The position numbers and the translations under genes are program-made. This document shows positions 17,824 to 25,810 of a stretch of 64,000 nt of DNA, piece by piece; the first letter of the stretch is position 1; each line of letters starts with the position of its first letter. A model generated the notes under the pieces. It worked only from the letters and a program-made list of their open reading frames with translations, did not search any database and was not told where the DNA came from. The DNA is from Paenibacillus chondroitinus NBRC 15376 (GTDB taxonomy: Bacteria > Bacillota > Bacilli > Paenibacillales > NBRC-103111), in the NCBI RefSeq assembly GCF_004000765.1, contig NZ_BILW01000031.1, forward strand, positions 1 to 64,000, in the 5' to 3' direction.

Positions 17824-17848
17824 GGAGCTATTTCTATGAAATAGCTCC
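17824..17848. other. Perfect 11-bp hairpin in the operon 5' region
   Basis: GGAGCTATTTC and GAAATAGCTCC are separated by TAT. The sequence resembles a degenerate back-to-back pair of the units seen in the array at 18047-18225 (GGARCTA and TATTTC cores). No T-run follows on either strand, so it is not an obvious terminator. Confidence 0.5.
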
Positions 17849-18046
17849 CTGTAGGTTTGCTGGGAGGAAGGGACCCTTGGAGGAGTTCATTTCTCCTCCG
17901 TCGTTTAGCTTGTTAAGAGCCTAGTAGGAGCGAATTTTGGGGGTGGAGAAAACCCAGCGCCGCTAAAAATTCAGCGTCACTGAGACATTTGGCGATGGGG
18001 GGGTAACCTCATACTAGCGTTAAGTTGGTCAACGATGCATCCTTGA

Positions 18047-18225
18047 GGAACTACAGGGCGCTAATCTAGCAAATTCAGCCCGTTTCCGCGTTTGAGCGGA
18101 ACTACAGGGCATTATTTGATTACCTAATCCCGTTTTCTTTAAGAAAACGGACAAATAGCGGACCACAGTTCCCCTCCGCTCGAAAATGAGTTTATTTTGA
18201 TGAAATAACGCCCTGTAGTTCCCCC
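18047..18225. repeat. Four-unit inverted intergenic repeat array (forward, forward, reverse, reverse)
   Basis: Forward units GGAACTACAGGGCGCTAATC (18047) and GGAACTACAGGGCATTATTT (18098) start 51 bp apart. Reverse units AAATAGCGGACCACAGTTCC (18153) and AAATAACGCCCTGTAGTTCC (18203) start 50 bp apart. A central hairpin, CCGTTTTC-TTTAA-GAAAACGG, lies between the halves. The whole forms a large imperfect palindrome. It occupies the 762-bp gap 17597-18358, which otherwise holds the operon promoter region, two small inverted repeats and the terminator of the next gene. Confidence 0.8.
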
Positions 18226-18280
18226 TCGCTGGGGGCATGGGTTGGTGTGCAGGGAAGCTTCGCTTACTCCATAACCAAAA

Positions 18281-18319
18281 ACAAAAGCCGCCGGATGATT
18301 CCGGCAGCTTTTGTTTTTG
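18281..18319. terminator. Bidirectional hairpin terminator
   Basis: The stem AAAAGCCGCCGGA / TCCGGCAGCTTTT has a four-base loop and is flanked by A-rich and T-rich runs (TTGTTTTTG). It lies about 40 bp after the stop codon of the minus-strand gene at 18359-19924 and should end its transcript. Confidence 0.85.
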
Positions 18320-18358
18320 AGTTTACGCTGATTCTATTTTCCTATCACCTTGAAACCT

Positions 18359-19924
18359 TTACTTAAACACATTAATTTTTCTGAGAATCTTATAAATATC
18401 ATCATAAATGATAATGTTACCTTTTGGATCGATAATAAATCTTTGCGGCGCAAGGCCAATTACGATCCGATTGGGCTCAAATCTCTCCAAATCAATATCT
18501 TCAGTACGAGTAGGAAGAGAAATATAATACGGAGTTGGCGTAGGGTCAAACGTATCGGTCTTGAAGTTATATACACCCTTATGGAACACGGCATCATCTA
18601 AATTAGCGTACTCTTCCAGTTTCCCTTTCACATCAACACGGTAGAATTTATTACCCGCCACTAAGTAGAAATTACCTTCATGCGCTATTGCGGTTTTAAT
18701 ATTGTCTACATTAAGGGTTGCCACACTGCTCGCTCCTACACCAGGAGTTACCAATTGGATCGTTTTGTTTTCCTGATCAAGCACATACAACTGACCTTTA
18801 TCCATAAGTGAAGTTAGGTGGTGCGTACGTATACCATCAACACTAGTATGATTTGACAGAGCTTCTCCTTCATGTGCTGTATAGATAATACCTTTGAGCG
18901 AGCTGCTAATATAATAGGTCTGTCCATCATCTGACGGCTGAATGAAATCAAACTTGCTTCTCAATTTGCTAGAACTATCGTAGGCAATCAGTTTCACACT
19001 TGGATAAACTTGATAAGATACTGTTATTTCTTGGAGAAGATCGTTTCCCATAACAAAGATTTTATCCGAATTCCGATCGTAATATAAAGAGTTTGGAATG
19101 AATTCATCATATCGAAAATTCTGCGACAACCCCTGAGCATCCTTATATTTAAAATTGAAATCTTCTTTACTAAAAGTTAACAACAATTCTGTTTCTAATT
19201 CATTGCCTTTACTTAAAGTCATTTTCTTTACGGTAAAATCTTGCGGGGAACTTTCAGCTAAAAAGTACAAGTTGTTTTTACCATCTGTGGTCATAACTAC
19301 GCCTTCTGAATAAGCCCCACTAAATGAATATTTAGAGTGATTAACGAATTGAGGAATTCTTACAATAGTTTCGTTCGTCAAATTATCTACTGTCGGCTTT
19401 CCCAGACGCTCTGCAGTTGGCTTTACGTTATCTGGGATTGTCGACACCGCGGGTACGCTCATAATACTAATCTCATGAGCTTGATCGTCAAAAGAAACGG
19501 TCTGATGGAAATTTTCTGCAATAAACCGAATTGGCACTAATGTCGTATCATTTTCAATGACTGGCGGTTGTTCCAAATTGATAGAAGCATCATTAACTTT
19601 TGCTGATGTGCTTCCGATTTTCATGATAATGTGTTGTGAAGCAAGCGTTAATTGCACACTCTGCGTGTTTCCATCCCATATAACCTCGGCGCCTAAAGCC
19701 TCCGTTACAATTCTCAGCGGAACCATTGTCGTGTTATTCAGCAAGTGAGGAGCCATTCCAAGTGCAATCGACTTGCCGTTAACTGAAGCTTGGGTGTCAT
19801 CTAATTTAAGCTTGATGACGGTTTTGTCATTCGATACCGATGCCATAGTCGTTAAAGTGCCATAGTTCCAAGCAACTACAGAAATTAAAGCAATCAAAAT
19901 CATTTTTCGCAAGTAGATCAGCAT
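18359..19924 (-). CDS. Secreted protein with copper-amine-oxidase N-terminal (stalk) domains
   Basis: A 521-residue exported protein. Residues 1-29 form a signal peptide (ILIALISVVAWNYGTLTTMAS). Two tandem copies of the copper-amine-oxidase N-domain motif follow: LNNTTMVPLRIVTEALGAEV at about 62-81 and ENDTTLVPIRFIAENFHQTV at about 122-141. The remaining 360 residues look like a beta-propeller-type repeat (NNLYFLAESS, TYYISSSLKGIIYT, GQLYVLDQENK). The N-domain is common in Paenibacillus surface proteins, has no copper enzyme activity itself, and probably acts in cell-wall or protein contact. It is monocistronic, with its own terminator. Function unknown. Confidence 0.8.
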   Translation of the reverse strand: MLIYLRKMILIALISVVAWNYGTLTTMASVSNDKTVIKLKLDDTQASVNGKSIALGMAPHLLNNTTMVPLRIVTEALGAEVIWDGNTQSVQLTLASQHIIMKIGSTSAKVNDASINLEQPPVIENDTTLVPIRFIAENFHQTVSFDDQAHEISIMSVPAVSTIPDNVKPTAERLGKPTVDNLTNETIVRIPQFVNHSKYSFSGAYSEGVVMTTDGKNNLYFLAESSPQDFTVKKMTLSKGNELETELLLTFSKEDFNFKYKDAQGLSQNFRYDEFIPNSLYYDRNSDKIFVMGNDLLQEITVSYQVYPSVKLIAYDSSSKLRSKFDFIQPSDDGQTYYISSSLKGIIYTAHEGEALSNHTSVDGIRTHHLTSLMDKGQLYVLDQENKTIQLVTPGVGASSVATLNVDNIKTAIAHEGNFYLVAGNKFYRVDVKGKLEEYANLDDAVFHKGVYNFKTDTFDPTPTPYYISLPTRTEDIDLERFEPNRIVIGLAPQRFIIDPKGNIIIYDDIYKILRKINVFK

Positions 19925-20013
19925 GTTGTTCTTCCCCCAAATTCCACATCCAATAAATTACCATAATTATCTATTGAATCTAGTAAAAAGACAATAGATT
20001 ACAAAGTCTTTTA

Positions 20014-20511
20014 TTACGCCCGTCTCTGTTTTTCCAAATACTTCAAATAAAACATAACTCCCGCTCTGTCTACACTGGAAAATTGATGGGGATCATCCTT
20101 CATTAGTTGTCTTAATTCATCTACAGCAATCCATCTCGGGTTCTTAGTTTCATCACCTGATTGCACTAACTCCCCTTGCACTTTACAACGGAAGTAGACG
20201 CCAACCGAATCAAAAGGGCCGTTCAGGGTCTGATAAGCCCCGAAGGGTTTTACACATTCCACTTCAAAACTCGGATCGATACCAACGGTATCAATTTTTG
20301 TATCCTCACCTTCAATTTCTACAACATCAAGACCAGTCTCTTCCTTTACTTCTCTAATAAGCGCTGCTATTAACGATTCGTATTGCTCTATTCTCCCACC
20401 AGGTAGTTCAATTCGTTGAGGTTCACCAGGTTTATTTCTTGTCTGAACGACAATTTCGATTGTTCCGTCTTGCATTCTTTCAATGATCGCACGAGAATTA
20501 ACGAAGAACAT
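20014..20511 (-). CDS. Nudix (NUDIX) hydrolase
   Basis: A 165-residue protein with a complete Nudix box, beginning GGRIEQYESL and ending REVKEETGL (about residues 38-61), which matches GX5EX7REUXEEXGU. Its acidic residues bind the metal that drives hydrolysis of a nucleoside-diphosphate-linked substrate. The substrate cannot be inferred. The ribosome site before ATG 20511 is weak (GTGATGG). It stands alone between the stalk-domain gene and the sugar locus, with no clear operon partner. Confidence 0.9.
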   Translation of the reverse strand: MFFVNSRAIIERMQDGTIEIVVQTRNKPGEPQRIELPGGRIEQYESLIAALIREVKEETGLDVVEIEGEDTKIDTVGIDPSFEVECVKPFGAYQTLNGPFDSVGVYFRCKVQGELVQSGDETKNPRWIAVDELRQLMKDDPHQFSSVDRAGVMFYLKYLEKQRRA

Positions 20512-20649
20512 CCGCCATCACAGCACCTTTCTTTTCTTTTTCTTCCATACTAGTTTCTAGATTTCCCTAATAATTCCTTCGCATCACAAATCACCTTTGA
20601 CAGCCTCACTTTTATGGATCCTCATCCATTAACAGGAAAATGCCACCAC

Positions 20650-20698
20650 AAAAAGCCTGTCACCCACAGTTCCAAAAGAACACGCAGATTCACAGGCC
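20650..20698 (-). terminator. Probable terminator of the kinase operon
   Basis: On the minus strand GCCTGT pairs with ACAGGC across a loop of about 30 nt, and TTTTT follows immediately. It lies 37 bp after the AraB-type gene stop. The loop is long, so confidence is moderate. Confidence 0.55.
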
Positions 20699-20734
20699 GA
20701 GTACATTTTAGCCGTCAGGCCATTCCAAAACGTT

Positions 20735-22423
20735 CTAACCCCCGCTTCGCATGCGCTTCAACTCACGCATTACCTTCCCCACTGAGCCGGAAGGTACTCC
20801 GAACGCCTCATGCATCGCACGATACTGGGCGTATAACCTGTCGTAAGCAGCCTTGTGCTCACGATTCGGACGGATGGACTGCTCCTTCGTTTGCCCCATC
20901 GCCCGAATACCGTCACTCAGGCTGTCGTAGCCGCCTGCATCGCTGCCCGCTGCAGCCGCTCCGCAGATAGCTGCGCCAAGAGCTACAGGTTGGGACGACT
21001 TCGCCACCTTGATGTCCAACCCCAGAACATCGGCAAAAATGTGCATCAGCAGCTTATTTTTTTGCGGAAGTCCGCCGCACGCATAAAGAGACTCTATCTG
21101 CACTCCGCTCTCTTCAAAGGTTTCGATAATCCGTCTTGTACCGAAAGCTGCCGACTCCAGCAACGCGCGATAGATCTCAGCGTGCGTTGTACTCAACGTC
21201 AGCCCGACAAGCAGTCCGGATAACGCTTCGTCCAGGATGGGCGAACGCCCTCCGTTCCACCAATCGAGCGCGAGCAGACCGGACTGACCTGGACTTAACT
21301 TACCCGCTTCACGCTCCAACCAGTTATGAACGCCTATTCCGTCGGCGGAAGCTTGACGCGTTATCTCTTCGGATACCGATGTGTTGACGAACCATGCGAA
21401 CATGTCGCCAACAGCCGGCTGACCCGCTTCATAGCCGAACATGCCTGGCACTATGCCGTCTTCTACCACACCGTTAACCCCTTGAATGAGATGTTCTTCG
21501 TCGCCGAGAACCATGTGGCAGAGTGAAGTTCCCATAGCTAGAACCATACTGCCTGGCTCAGTGACACCACAGCCGAGTACGGCGGCATGTGCATCAATGA
21601 TGGCAGTGGAAATAGCTGTACCTGGTAGCAAGCCAAGCTCTTTGGCCATCCGCGATTCCAATCCCCCAGCACGGGAACCAACGGACACTACGGCGCCAGC
21701 CAGCTTGGTTTGGTACAAACTTTCAAACCGCGGATCTAGTTGCTTCAGGAACTCCGTGGACGGGTAACCTTCCAGCTTGTGCCAGATTCCCTTGTAGCCT
21801 GCACAGCAGCTGCTCCTGGCCAGCTCCCCGCAAAGCTGCCAGACGACCCAGTCCGCCGCCTCCACGAAACGATCCGCCGCTTCGAATACAGCCGGTGACT
21901 GTTCGGCTGTCTCCAGCAGCTTGGGCAGAAGCCATTCCGAAGAGATGCTGCCGCCGTAACGGGGAAGGAAATCCTCGCCCCTCTCTTTGGCCAAATGGTT
22001 TATACGCTCCGCCTGCGGGGCCGCCGCATGATGCTTCCAAAGCTTGGTCCAGCTGTGCGGATCGTTCCGATACTCCTCGAAGAAGCATAATGGAACGCCA
22101 TCCGCATTCACGGGCAGCACCGTGCAAGCGGTGAAGTCAATACCGATGCCGATCACAGACTCCGGCGGAATTTCCGCCTGCTGAAGCACTGCAGGGACCG
22201 ATTGGCGAAGCACATCCAGATAATCCCCTGGATGCTGCAGAGCCCAATCCTTAGCAAGCATCACTTCCGAACCCGGCAGCTGACGATCGATTACACCGTG
22301 TGCATAAACCGTTATATGTGCTGCTATTTCCTCACCGGTCTGCACATCCACCAACACTGCCCGGCCGCTTTCCGTGCCATAATCGACGCCAATCGCGTAC
22401 TTTTTGCCCCCAATTTGCATCAT
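20735..22423 (-). CDS. araB: Ribulokinase-type FGGY kinase (AraB-like)
   Basis: A 562-residue FGGY-family sugar kinase very close in length and motifs to L-ribulokinase. Visible are the N-terminal phosphate loop GVDYGTESGRAVLVD, IGIGIDFTACTVLPVN, AIIDAHAAVLGCGV, and the C-terminal YACGGLPQKNKLLMHIFADV and AVALGAAI-like blocks. AraB phosphorylates L-ribulose and other ketopentoses with ATP. The start ATG 22423 overlaps the ROK gene stop (ATGA) and has GAGGGGG upstream. An alternative ATG is 3 bp later. No araA or araD gene lies in the window, so it either serves arabinose genes elsewhere or works on a ketose produced by this locus. Confidence 0.87.
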   Translation of the reverse strand: MMQIGGKKYAIGVDYGTESGRAVLVDVQTGEEIAAHITVYAHGVIDRQLPGSEVMLAKDWALQHPGDYLDVLRQSVPAVLQQAEIPPESVIGIGIDFTACTVLPVNADGVPLCFFEEYRNDPHSWTKLWKHHAAAPQAERINHLAKERGEDFLPRYGGSISSEWLLPKLLETAEQSPAVFEAADRFVEAADWVVWQLCGELARSSCCAGYKGIWHKLEGYPSTEFLKQLDPRFESLYQTKLAGAVVSVGSRAGGLESRMAKELGLLPGTAISTAIIDAHAAVLGCGVTEPGSMVLAMGTSLCHMVLGDEEHLIQGVNGVVEDGIVPGMFGYEAGQPAVGDMFAWFVNTSVSEEITRQASADGIGVHNWLEREAGKLSPGQSGLLALDWWNGGRSPILDEALSGLLVGLTLSTTHAEIYRALLESAAFGTRRIIETFEESGVQIESLYACGGLPQKNKLLMHIFADVLGLDIKVAKSSQPVALGAAICGAAAAGSDAGGYDSLSDGIRAMGQTKEQSIRPNREHKAAYDRLYAQYRAMHEAFGVPSGSVGKVMRELKRMRSGG

Positions 22424-23394
22424 GCTTGCCCCCTCAACATTTCCATAGCAACAGATACACCTGCATAATCCCCAACCTGTTCCCCCAACCCGGCAGGCAC
22501 GATCTCGCAAACATCTAAGGAGAACGATAGCGCCTCCTGCCTCAATGTTGCCATTACCAGGGGCTCCAGCAGCTTGTGCTGCCGTCCATAGATACTGCCA
22601 ATTACAATTTTCTCCGGATTAAGCACATCAATTAACATAGCAATCCCTTGCCCCAAGCGGCGGCCTACCGTCTCATACACGTCAATCGCCATGGAATCCC
22701 CTGCTTCCGCAGCCTTTCCTACCGTTTCCGCCGTCAAGCTGCTCAGATCGTTCATTGTTTGGCAATAAGAAGGTGGTTTGCCCTCCTGAATGGCTTGAAG
22801 CGACATCTTGCGAGCAAGCTTCGCTATACCGCCGCCACTGCAGAAGCCCTCAAATGAACCCGCCTTGCCATATCCCCAGGGGCCATCGGCGTCCAAACGA
22901 ACATGCCCTACTTCACCTGCCATATCATTCTTACCTACATAAAGCTGCCCGTTAAGGATCAGTCCCGCTCCCATTCCTGTACCGAAAGTAAGGAAGATCA
23001 TATGGCGACAGCCTTTTCCCGCTCCAAAACGCCATTCGGCTAAGGCGCAAGCATTCGCATCATTCTGTAATCCGACTGGAACACCGTAACGTACATGCAG
23101 AGGAGATACGACATCAACATGATCCCAGCCGGGAAGATTCGGAGGCGAGAGAATGAGACCCGCTTGACTGTTAAGCGGACCTCCACAACTGATACCTATG
23201 GCTTCAGGTGTCCGATCTGGATAACGCATAAACATCGTATCAAGAGATGAGCAGATTTCACCAATCGCCATCTCCGGCCCGGATGGGGTCGAAAAGCTTA
23301 TTTTATCCAGGAATACGACGTTATCCTTTTCTACAATGGCCAAACTCACTGCGCACTTTGTTCCACCAATATCGACTGCAGCAACAAGGGTCAT
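22420..23394 (-). CDS. ROK-family sugar kinase-like protein
   Basis: A 324-residue ROK protein without an N-terminal DNA-binding domain, hence a kinase rather than a repressor. The ATP loop is AAVDIGGTKCAVSL (residues 4-17). The catalytic Asp is in LQNDANACALAEW, and FLTFGTGMGAGLI is the second phosphate motif. The ROK zinc motif CXCGXXGCXE is replaced by GYGKAGSFEGFC, so the usual zinc site is incomplete. The start ATG 23394 overlaps the SIS gene stop (ATGA), with GGAGGAGG upstream. A longer frame to 23490 would overlap the SIS gene by about 100 bp and is rejected. Substrate unknown; probably a hexose or amino sugar released by the GH38 enzyme. Confidence 0.85.
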   Translation of the reverse strand: MTLVAAVDIGGTKCAVSLAIVEKDNVVFLDKISFSTPSGPEMAIGEICSSLDTMFMRYPDRTPEAIGISCGGPLNSQAGLILSPPNLPGWDHVDVVSPLHVRYGVPVGLQNDANACALAEWRFGAGKGCRHMIFLTFGTGMGAGLILNGQLYVGKNDMAGEVGHVRLDADGPWGYGKAGSFEGFCSGGGIAKLARKMSLQAIQEGKPPSYCQTMNDLSSLTAETVGKAAEAGDSMAIDVYETVGRRLGQGIAMLIDVLNPEKIVIGSIYGRQHKLLEPLVMATLRQEALSFSLDVCEIVPAGLGEQVGDYAGVSVAMEMLRGQA

Positions 23395-24026
23395 TTTGGG
23401 AAAAACGCCTCCTCCAACATCAGGCATAACGCATGATAGATAGGCAGATGCCTCTCTTGAATGTCGAGGGTTTTCTCCCAAGGCACACATATCGTCACAT
23501 CACATAGAGACTTCAATTTACCGCCGCTATCCCCCGTGAAACCAATGGTTTTCAACCCTTGCACCTTGGCAACCTGCAGAGCCCGAAGGATATTCGTGGA
23601 GTTGCCTGATGTACTGAATGCAATCAATACATCCCCTGAACGGCCGTAACCATACACTTGCTGGGCAAAAATCATTTCTGGATCAACATCATTGGCATAA
23701 GCACTTATCAAAGCTGAGTGACTTACGAGTGAGATCGCCGGCAGCGCCCCTTGGAGCCTAACAGCAAGATCCAACCCTTCTCCCGGAAATTCACGTTCAA
23801 AGCGATCGCTTACGGATGCGGATAAAGGCCTTTTGGAGATAAATCCCTTCATCAGTTCGCCTACAACATGCTCACAATCTGCGGCACTTCCACCATTACC
23901 ACATAATAACAGCTTGTTTCCTTGATGAAACGAATGGTTTAGCAGCTCAAACCCCAATTCAATATCTGGTAAACAGCCTATTAATTCTGGATAACGTGTC
24001 GTCATTGAACTCAAAATAGCGTTCAT
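23391..24026 (-). CDS. SIS-domain phosphosugar isomerase-like protein (GmhA/DiaA type)
   Basis: A 211-residue single SIS-domain protein. LLLCGNGGSAADCEHVVGEL (37-56) and DVLIAFSTSGNSTNILRAL are the phosphosugar-binding motifs shared by GmhA sedoheptulose-7-phosphate isomerase and DiaA. GmhA makes a heptose precursor of LPS or S-layer glycans, but related proteins isomerise other sugar phosphates. It lies in a tight gene group with ROK and AraB-type kinases (4-bp overlap downstream), so an isomerase step on an imported sugar is a reasonable inference. AAGGGGG precedes ATG 24026. Confidence 0.82.
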   Translation of the reverse strand: MNAILSSMTTRYPELIGCLPDIELGFELLNHSFHQGNKLLLCGNGGSAADCEHVVGELMKGFISKRPLSASVSDRFEREFPGEGLDLAVRLQGALPAISLVSHSALISAYANDVDPEMIFAQQVYGYGRSGDVLIAFSTSGNSTNILRALQVAKVQGLKTIGFTGDSGGKLKSLCDVTICVPWEKTLDIQERHLPIYHALCLMLEEAFFPK

Positions 24027-24049
24027 TCCGTAGTACCCCCTTAATCAAG

Positions 24050-25651
24050 TTACTTTATTACTCGTGCAAGTGCCGTATTGTAAATCGTTTCAATCTCGGT
24101 AGCCCCTTTGGCTTTACATTGCTTGATAAAAGTATCCCAATCGTTTAATGCCCCTTCACTGACAATGAATTTGTCCATATTTTGAGTTAAATAGGCATCC
24201 AATTGTGTGCGGAGCTGTTTAAGCCGATCTCGTTCCTGTTTATTAAATGGAGGATCATTGATCTCCCGGTAATTCACCCCGTCAGCCAGATCCTGGGTTG
24301 CTTTCTCAGACCACTTAATTAGTTCCGGTGCAGAAGATAACAGGATTGGATGGTCGTCAGATTGAAACGCTAAGCCAAGATAGCCGGTACCAAGGGCTGA
24401 TTGCATCGAGCGAAAGGGATCTTGTTTATCTTTGAACTTCAGCTTTGTAGCATCCGATATCTGATATTCGCCGCCAACCAGCGTGTAATCCACATTTTCA
24501 ACTCCGAAACTGGTTAGATTCGTCCCCTCTTCCCCATACATCCAGTCTATGAGCTTAATCACTTCTTCCGGATTCTTCACCTTAGCGCTTATTGCGTACA
24601 TTTCACCAAGGTGATCAAGTTGATAAATCGTATTGCGTTTAACTCCTTTATCACTCGCCAATGCAGGTAACAATTCAAACCTGGCTTCAGGTTCTTTCGC
24701 CTGAAGTGCTTTATTAAAATTTGCTCCGAATCCATTATTATCTTGAAAAAAGAACGATTTGCCTGAGCTTAATTTCTCCTGCCAAATTTGTGAGGTGGCT
24801 ACAGCATAATCAGGATCGAGGAGTTTTTCTTTGTAAAGTTTATGAAGATAGGCGATAGCCTCTTTGAATTCAGGGGCAAAAGGACCAAATTTATATTGCT
24901 GCGTCAGCGGTTCATAGTAAATTTTAGTACCCGTAATATTCGTATAGCCACTTCCAAAGCCGAAAGCAATAGGATTGATCAAATTTTCGGTTCCTGTTTT
25001 ACCATTCGCCGCTCTACTCGTAAAAGGATAAGACGCTGGATAAGCTTCTTTAAACTTCTTGAGTACCTGATATAGCTCTTCGTACGTCGTTGGCGCTTTT
25101 AAATGAAGTTTCGCTAACAAATCTGTGCGCATCATCGGCAGCAGACCAGATTGAACGCTCCATTTCGTTACTAAAGGGAAACCGTACAGCTTGCCATCCA
25201 CTTTCGTTTTATTGATTTCCGGCTTTTGCGCGATGAGCTTATGGAAATTCGGCATTTTATCCAAATACGGAGTGAGATCCAGAAAAATGCGGGTATCCGC
25301 AAAATCCGTAAGATCATTTTGATTGACCATCATGACATCGGGAATCGAATTTGTAGCCATTAAAGTTTTCTTTTTGTCCTCATAGTTACTTTGTGGAACG
25401 CTTTGTAAGGCAATCTTGACGTTTTTTCTTTTTTGAATTTCTTGAACAACGACCGAATTTGCATCTAACGCTTGAGAAGAATGCTCGTATCTCATCCAAG
25501 AAAGCGTCATCGGATTGTCCGACGGTGAAGAGCTTACTCTCGCCGATGGCTTGACTGTACGATTTGGTATGTGATCACACCCCGCTGCTAAACTCCCTAC
25601 TACAACCAGCGAACAGCAGGCAGTTACCAATCTCCTGTTTCTGAAATCCAT
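24050..25651 (-). CDS. ABC transporter solute-binding lipoprotein, second copy in the locus
   Basis: A 533-residue lipoprotein with signal peptide and lipobox LAAGC, starting at ATG 25651 behind GAGGGGG. A TTG 15 bp upstream lies in the ribosome site itself. It is strikingly similar along its whole length to the binding protein at 33650-35284, sharing WMRYEH, LQSVPQSNY, FLDLTPYLDKMPN, DPDYA-ATSQIWQEKL and QLDAYL-QNMDKFIV. It has no permeases next to it, so it probably feeds the same permease pair with different ligand specificity or affinity. It opens the downstream part of the locus, about 20 bp before the SIS gene. Confidence 0.9.
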   Translation of the reverse strand: MDFRNRRLVTACCSLVVVGSLAAGCDHIPNRTVKPSARVSSSPSDNPMTLSWMRYEHSSQALDANSVVVQEIQKRKNVKIALQSVPQSNYEDKKKTLMATNSIPDVMMVNQNDLTDFADTRIFLDLTPYLDKMPNFHKLIAQKPEINKTKVDGKLYGFPLVTKWSVQSGLLPMMRTDLLAKLHLKAPTTYEELYQVLKKFKEAYPASYPFTSRAANGKTGTENLINPIAFGFGSGYTNITGTKIYYEPLTQQYKFGPFAPEFKEAIAYLHKLYKEKLLDPDYAVATSQIWQEKLSSGKSFFFQDNNGFGANFNKALQAKEPEARFELLPALASDKGVKRNTIYQLDHLGEMYAISAKVKNPEEVIKLIDWMYGEEGTNLTSFGVENVDYTLVGGEYQISDATKLKFKDKQDPFRSMQSALGTGYLGLAFQSDDHPILLSSAPELIKWSEKATQDLADGVNYREINDPPFNKQERDRLKQLRTQLDAYLTQNMDKFIVSEGALNDWDTFIKQCKAKGATEIETIYNTALARVIK

Positions 25652-25768
25652 GGTGGTCCCCCTCAATAACCTGGATTACTTCTGGCCATTTTTATTGTAT
25701 AAGCGACTTGCCTCGCTTTAAAAGAACCAAATCAGCCTACGATGAACCATTCTTCCACTTGAGTCTCC

Positions 25769-25786
25769 ATGATTCATTCTTCTACC
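25769..25786 (-). promoter_or_regulatory. Candidate regulator site shared with two other promoters
   Basis: ATGATTCATTCTTCTACC lies about 118 bp upstream of the second binding-protein start. It resembles ATGATTCATTTCTCCGC, found at 35401 and 41121 upstream of two other promoters. A weaker second copy (GATGAACCATTCTTCCAC, 25741-25758) is about 28 bp away, as expected for an AraC-type direct repeat. The regulator at 25811 is the obvious candidate to bind it. Confidence 0.4.
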
Positions 25787-25810
25787 TTGCCTGAATCGTC
25801 CATTTCCAGG

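Noticed and set aside
17597-18358. Possible CRISPR-like array because of regular ~50 bp repeat spacing
   Set aside because: Units are diverged, occur in opposite orientations, number only four, and no cas genes are present.
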